Of a stretch of DNA of 64,000 nt, positions 61,484 through 64,000 are shown piece by piece (the first letter of the stretch is position 1; every line of letters starts with the position of its first letter). The stretch is taken from the NCBI RefSeq assembly GCF_000789235.1, contig NZ_KN525716.1, forward strand, positions 1,589,674 to 1,653,673, given 5' to 3'. The position numbers were made by a program, and so were the translations under genes. Source of the stretch: Wocania ichthyoenteri Th78. Its GTDB lineage: Bacteria > Bacteroidota > Bacteroidia > Flavobacteriales > Flavobacteriaceae. The notes beneath the pieces are model-generated. The model ran no database searches, was not told the origin of the DNA, and worked only from the letters and a program-made list of their open reading frames with translations.

Positions 61484-64000
61484 AATGAAAACTATTCTTC
61501 CTTTTTTACTGTTGTTATTTTGTGGATTGTCATATTCTCAAACAACAATAATCTCTGGAACAGTTGTTGACGATAGTGGTCAACCTCTTCCAGGAGCAAA
61601 CATCATTGTTGAAGGCACTTCCACAGGAACTGTAACAGATTTTGATGGTGTTTTTAACTTAACCGTAAACCAAAATCCTCCTTTTTCTGTACAAGCAAGT
61701 ATGATTGGTTTTGAAACAACTGCTACTGAAGTTACTACAAACAATCAAGTGTTAAACTTCATTCTTAACGAAGGCACAGCATTAGATGAAGTTGTAATTT
61801 CTGCGTCAAGAACGCCAGAGCGTATTTTCGAATCGCCTGTAACGGTGGAACGTTTCGGACTTAAAGAAATTAAAAATACAGCTTCAGCTGATTTTTATGG
61901 TGGATTAGAAAACTTAAAAGGTGTTGATGTAAACACAAACAGTTTAACATTCCAGTCAGTAAACACCAGAGGTTTTGCAACATTTGCCAATAATCGTTTT
62001 ATGCAATTGGTTGATGGTATGGATAACTCTACACCAGCATTAAACTTCCCAATAGGAAATTTAGTTGGTATGACAGAAACAGATGTTTTAAGTGTCGAGA
62101 TTTTGCCAGGAGCGTCATCAGCACTTTATGGTGCCAATGCTTTTAATGGTATTTTATTTATGCGTAGTAAAAATCCTTTTGACCATCCAGGAATTAGCGC
62201 CTCATTTAAAGGAGGAATTACATCTCAAGAAGCAGCTGGTGATAACCAATATGTAGATTACAGTATTAGAGCTGCTCATAAGTTTAGCGAAAAATTTGCC
62301 GCCAAAGTTAATTTTGGGTACTTAAAAGGAACTGATTGGGCTGCAAATAGTATTGAAGACCAAGATATGGATGGTGGTACAAGAGCTACAAACATAAACT
62401 ACAATGGGCTTAATGTATATGGCGACGAAGTATCAAGAAATTTAAAAGGTGTTGCTGCTTTACTAGAACAAGCCATTAATCCAGCTACGGGACAACCCTT
62501 TTTGCCATCAGGAGCTAATGCATTAACCCCTTCTGTAAATATTAGTAGAACTGGATACAATGAGCAAGATTTAACCGATTATGAAGCTAAAAGTGTTAAA
62601 GCAGATTGGGGCTTATACTTTAGGCCATGGGAAAACGATTTTGAAATATCTTATGTAGGTAAAGTAGGAACTGGTACCACGCTATATCAAGGCTTAAATA
62701 GATATAATATTGAAAACTTTTTTCAAGAACAACATAAAATAGAATTACGTAACGACAACTTCTTTTTAAGAGGTTATGTAGTTGCTGATAGTGCTGGAGA
62801 TTCTTACGACATGGTTTTCACAGGTATTAATATTAATAGAACTTGGAAACCAGATTTAAATTGGTTTGCAGAATATGCTGGAACTTATGTTCTAACAACG
62901 CTTGGTGGCGGAACAAATGATCAAGCTCATGCTGCTGCAAGAGTTCAGGCAGAATCTGGGCGTTTTTTACCTGGCACTCCAGAATTTGAAGCCGCATTTA
63001 ACAGAAGTATAAATGATCCCGATTTAAGAACAGGATCTAAATTTCAAGATGCTTCTAAATATTATCACTCAGATGCAAATTACAACTTTAGTCATTTAAT
63101 TGATTTTGCAGAGATTCAAGTAGGTGGATCTTACAGACAATATAATTTAAATTCTTTTGGAACCATTTATACAGATTTTGATGGTCCTATAGATTATTCG
63201 GAATATGGTATTTATACTCAAATCCAAAAAAGCTTAGAATTAAGTGAAACTTTAGATTTAAAGCTTACGGGTTCTGTTCGTTATGATAAATCTGAATTTT
63301 TTGATGGTTTCTTCTCACCAAGAATTTCAGCAGGTTTAACTGTAAATAGAAATCATAATATTAGAGCTTCTGTTCAAACCGGATTTAGAAATCCAACAAC
63401 TCAAGATTTATTTATTGGGTTAGATGCTAATCGTGCTATACTAGTTGGTTCTGCACCTGAAAATCTAGACAGATATTCTAGAGATTATCCTGCAAATGAC
63501 GGAAATACTTATACTCAAACTGGTGCTGCTGCATACAATAACTCTTATTCTGAAAATTCTGTAATAGCGTATGAAGCTTCAGGAAATCTTAACGATTTGG
63601 TAGTTTCAAATCCAGATATAGTAAAACCTGAGCAAGTTACTTCAGCAGAAGTTGGTTATAGAGGGAAGCTTGATAAACTTATTGTAGATTTTAGCGCTTA
63701 TTACAACAGCTATAAAGATTTTATTTCTCAACAGTATGTGGTTTCACCATTATATGGAACCGTTGGTGAAACTTCTGGAGAAGGTGCTATTAATAACCGT
63801 GATTATATCACTTATAATGCATATACAAACTCTAAAGCCAATGTAAATTCTTATGGAGCTTCTCTTGGACTGTCTATTAAAGTACTTGGGAATTTTGATT
63901 TAGGAGGAAGTTACACCTATAGTAAATTAGATTTTGATCAAGCTGCATTTCCAGACTTTGTAACAAACTTTAATACACCTGAGCATAAATTTAAAGCCTC
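61484..64000 (+). CDS. TonB-dependent receptor, truncated by window end
   Basis: An open frame of 839 codons from ATG 61484 to the window end with no stop. Signal peptide to about 19 (LSYSQ), carboxypeptidase-regulatory-like domain (GTVVDDSGQPLPGANIIVEG), TonB-box region DEVVISASRTPERI, and a plug with VNTRGFATFANNRFMQLVDG and EILPGASSALYGANAFNG. The barrel begins afterward and is incomplete. Substrate unknown; the plug is of the haem/siderophore/vitamin type rather than SusC. Its promoter region carries an operator shared with the receptor at 26720-29308. Confidence 0.9.

Noticed and set aside
1-64000. tRNA, rRNA, CRISPR arrays, insertion sequences or prophage
   Set aside because: I looked through all gaps and repeats; none shows cloverleaf patterns, regularly spaced repeats, transposase or phage genes.

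Overview
This 64 kb window is an AT-rich, gene-dense chromosomal segment of a Bacteroidota bacterium, most likely a marine Flavobacteriaceae member. The reasons are the TAnnTTTG promoter elements, TonB-dependent receptors with carboxypeptidase-regulatory-like N-terminal domains, many family-typical proteins (DUF2480, DUF3078, DUF4270, DUF5689, choice-of-anchor B), SPII lipoproteins and the suf operon order. I cannot assign a genus. I see no rRNA, tRNA, insertion sequence, prophage or CRISPR array. No stretch above 300 bases lacks a gene; the longest gap is 2622-2908.

Layout. 1-2621: alpha/beta hydrolase, two tandem small Cys-motif proteins, thiL. 2909-7365: four very tightly packed exported proteins, namely two beta-propeller-like lipoproteins, an MbnP-like protein and an MbnH/MauG-like diheme protein; this is the best candidate for a poorly described system. 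7505-15616: SUF iron-sulfur operon (sufA-like, sufB, a lipoprotein, sufC, sufD, sufS, sufE, a DUF59/SufT-like gene, DUF2480), then a DUF3078 barrel. 15680-19202: PBP1A and hflX. 19265-26129: two endonuclease/exonuclease/phosphatase proteins bracketing a TonB receptor plus DUF5689 lipoprotein, possibly for nucleic-acid or phosphate-ester scavenging. 26179-29308: small membrane protein and a second TonB receptor. 29493-34098: operon DUF3108, tryptophan 2,3-dioxygenase-like, M23 peptidase, pgi. 34300-36812: hppD and hmgA (tyrosine catabolism). 37024-41709: uvrC, a small secreted protein, a patatin-Omp85-type protein. 41802-44620: retropepsin-like RimK partner, rimK, an AstE/ASPA-like zinc enzyme, 5-FTHF cyclo-ligase. 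44574-51180: OmpA-like protein, lspA, dksA-like gene, ileS. 51354-56586: PepSY-like lipoprotein, radA, esterase-fold protein, flippase-like protein, panD, panC. 56730-64000: truncated starch-synthase-like protein, DUF4270, glmS and a third TonB receptor running off the window.

Signals beyond ordinary annotation: (i) a REP-like palindromic element sits in frame inside ileS; (ii) the same IleRS has its HIGH signature rearranged to GVHH; (iii) two TonB receptors share an upstream palindrome TATGCGTGCATA; (iv) two families of short intergenic repeats occur twice each, one with compensatory stem changes; (v) four genes have TAnnTTTG ending exactly 4 bp before the start codon, which predicts leaderless transcripts.
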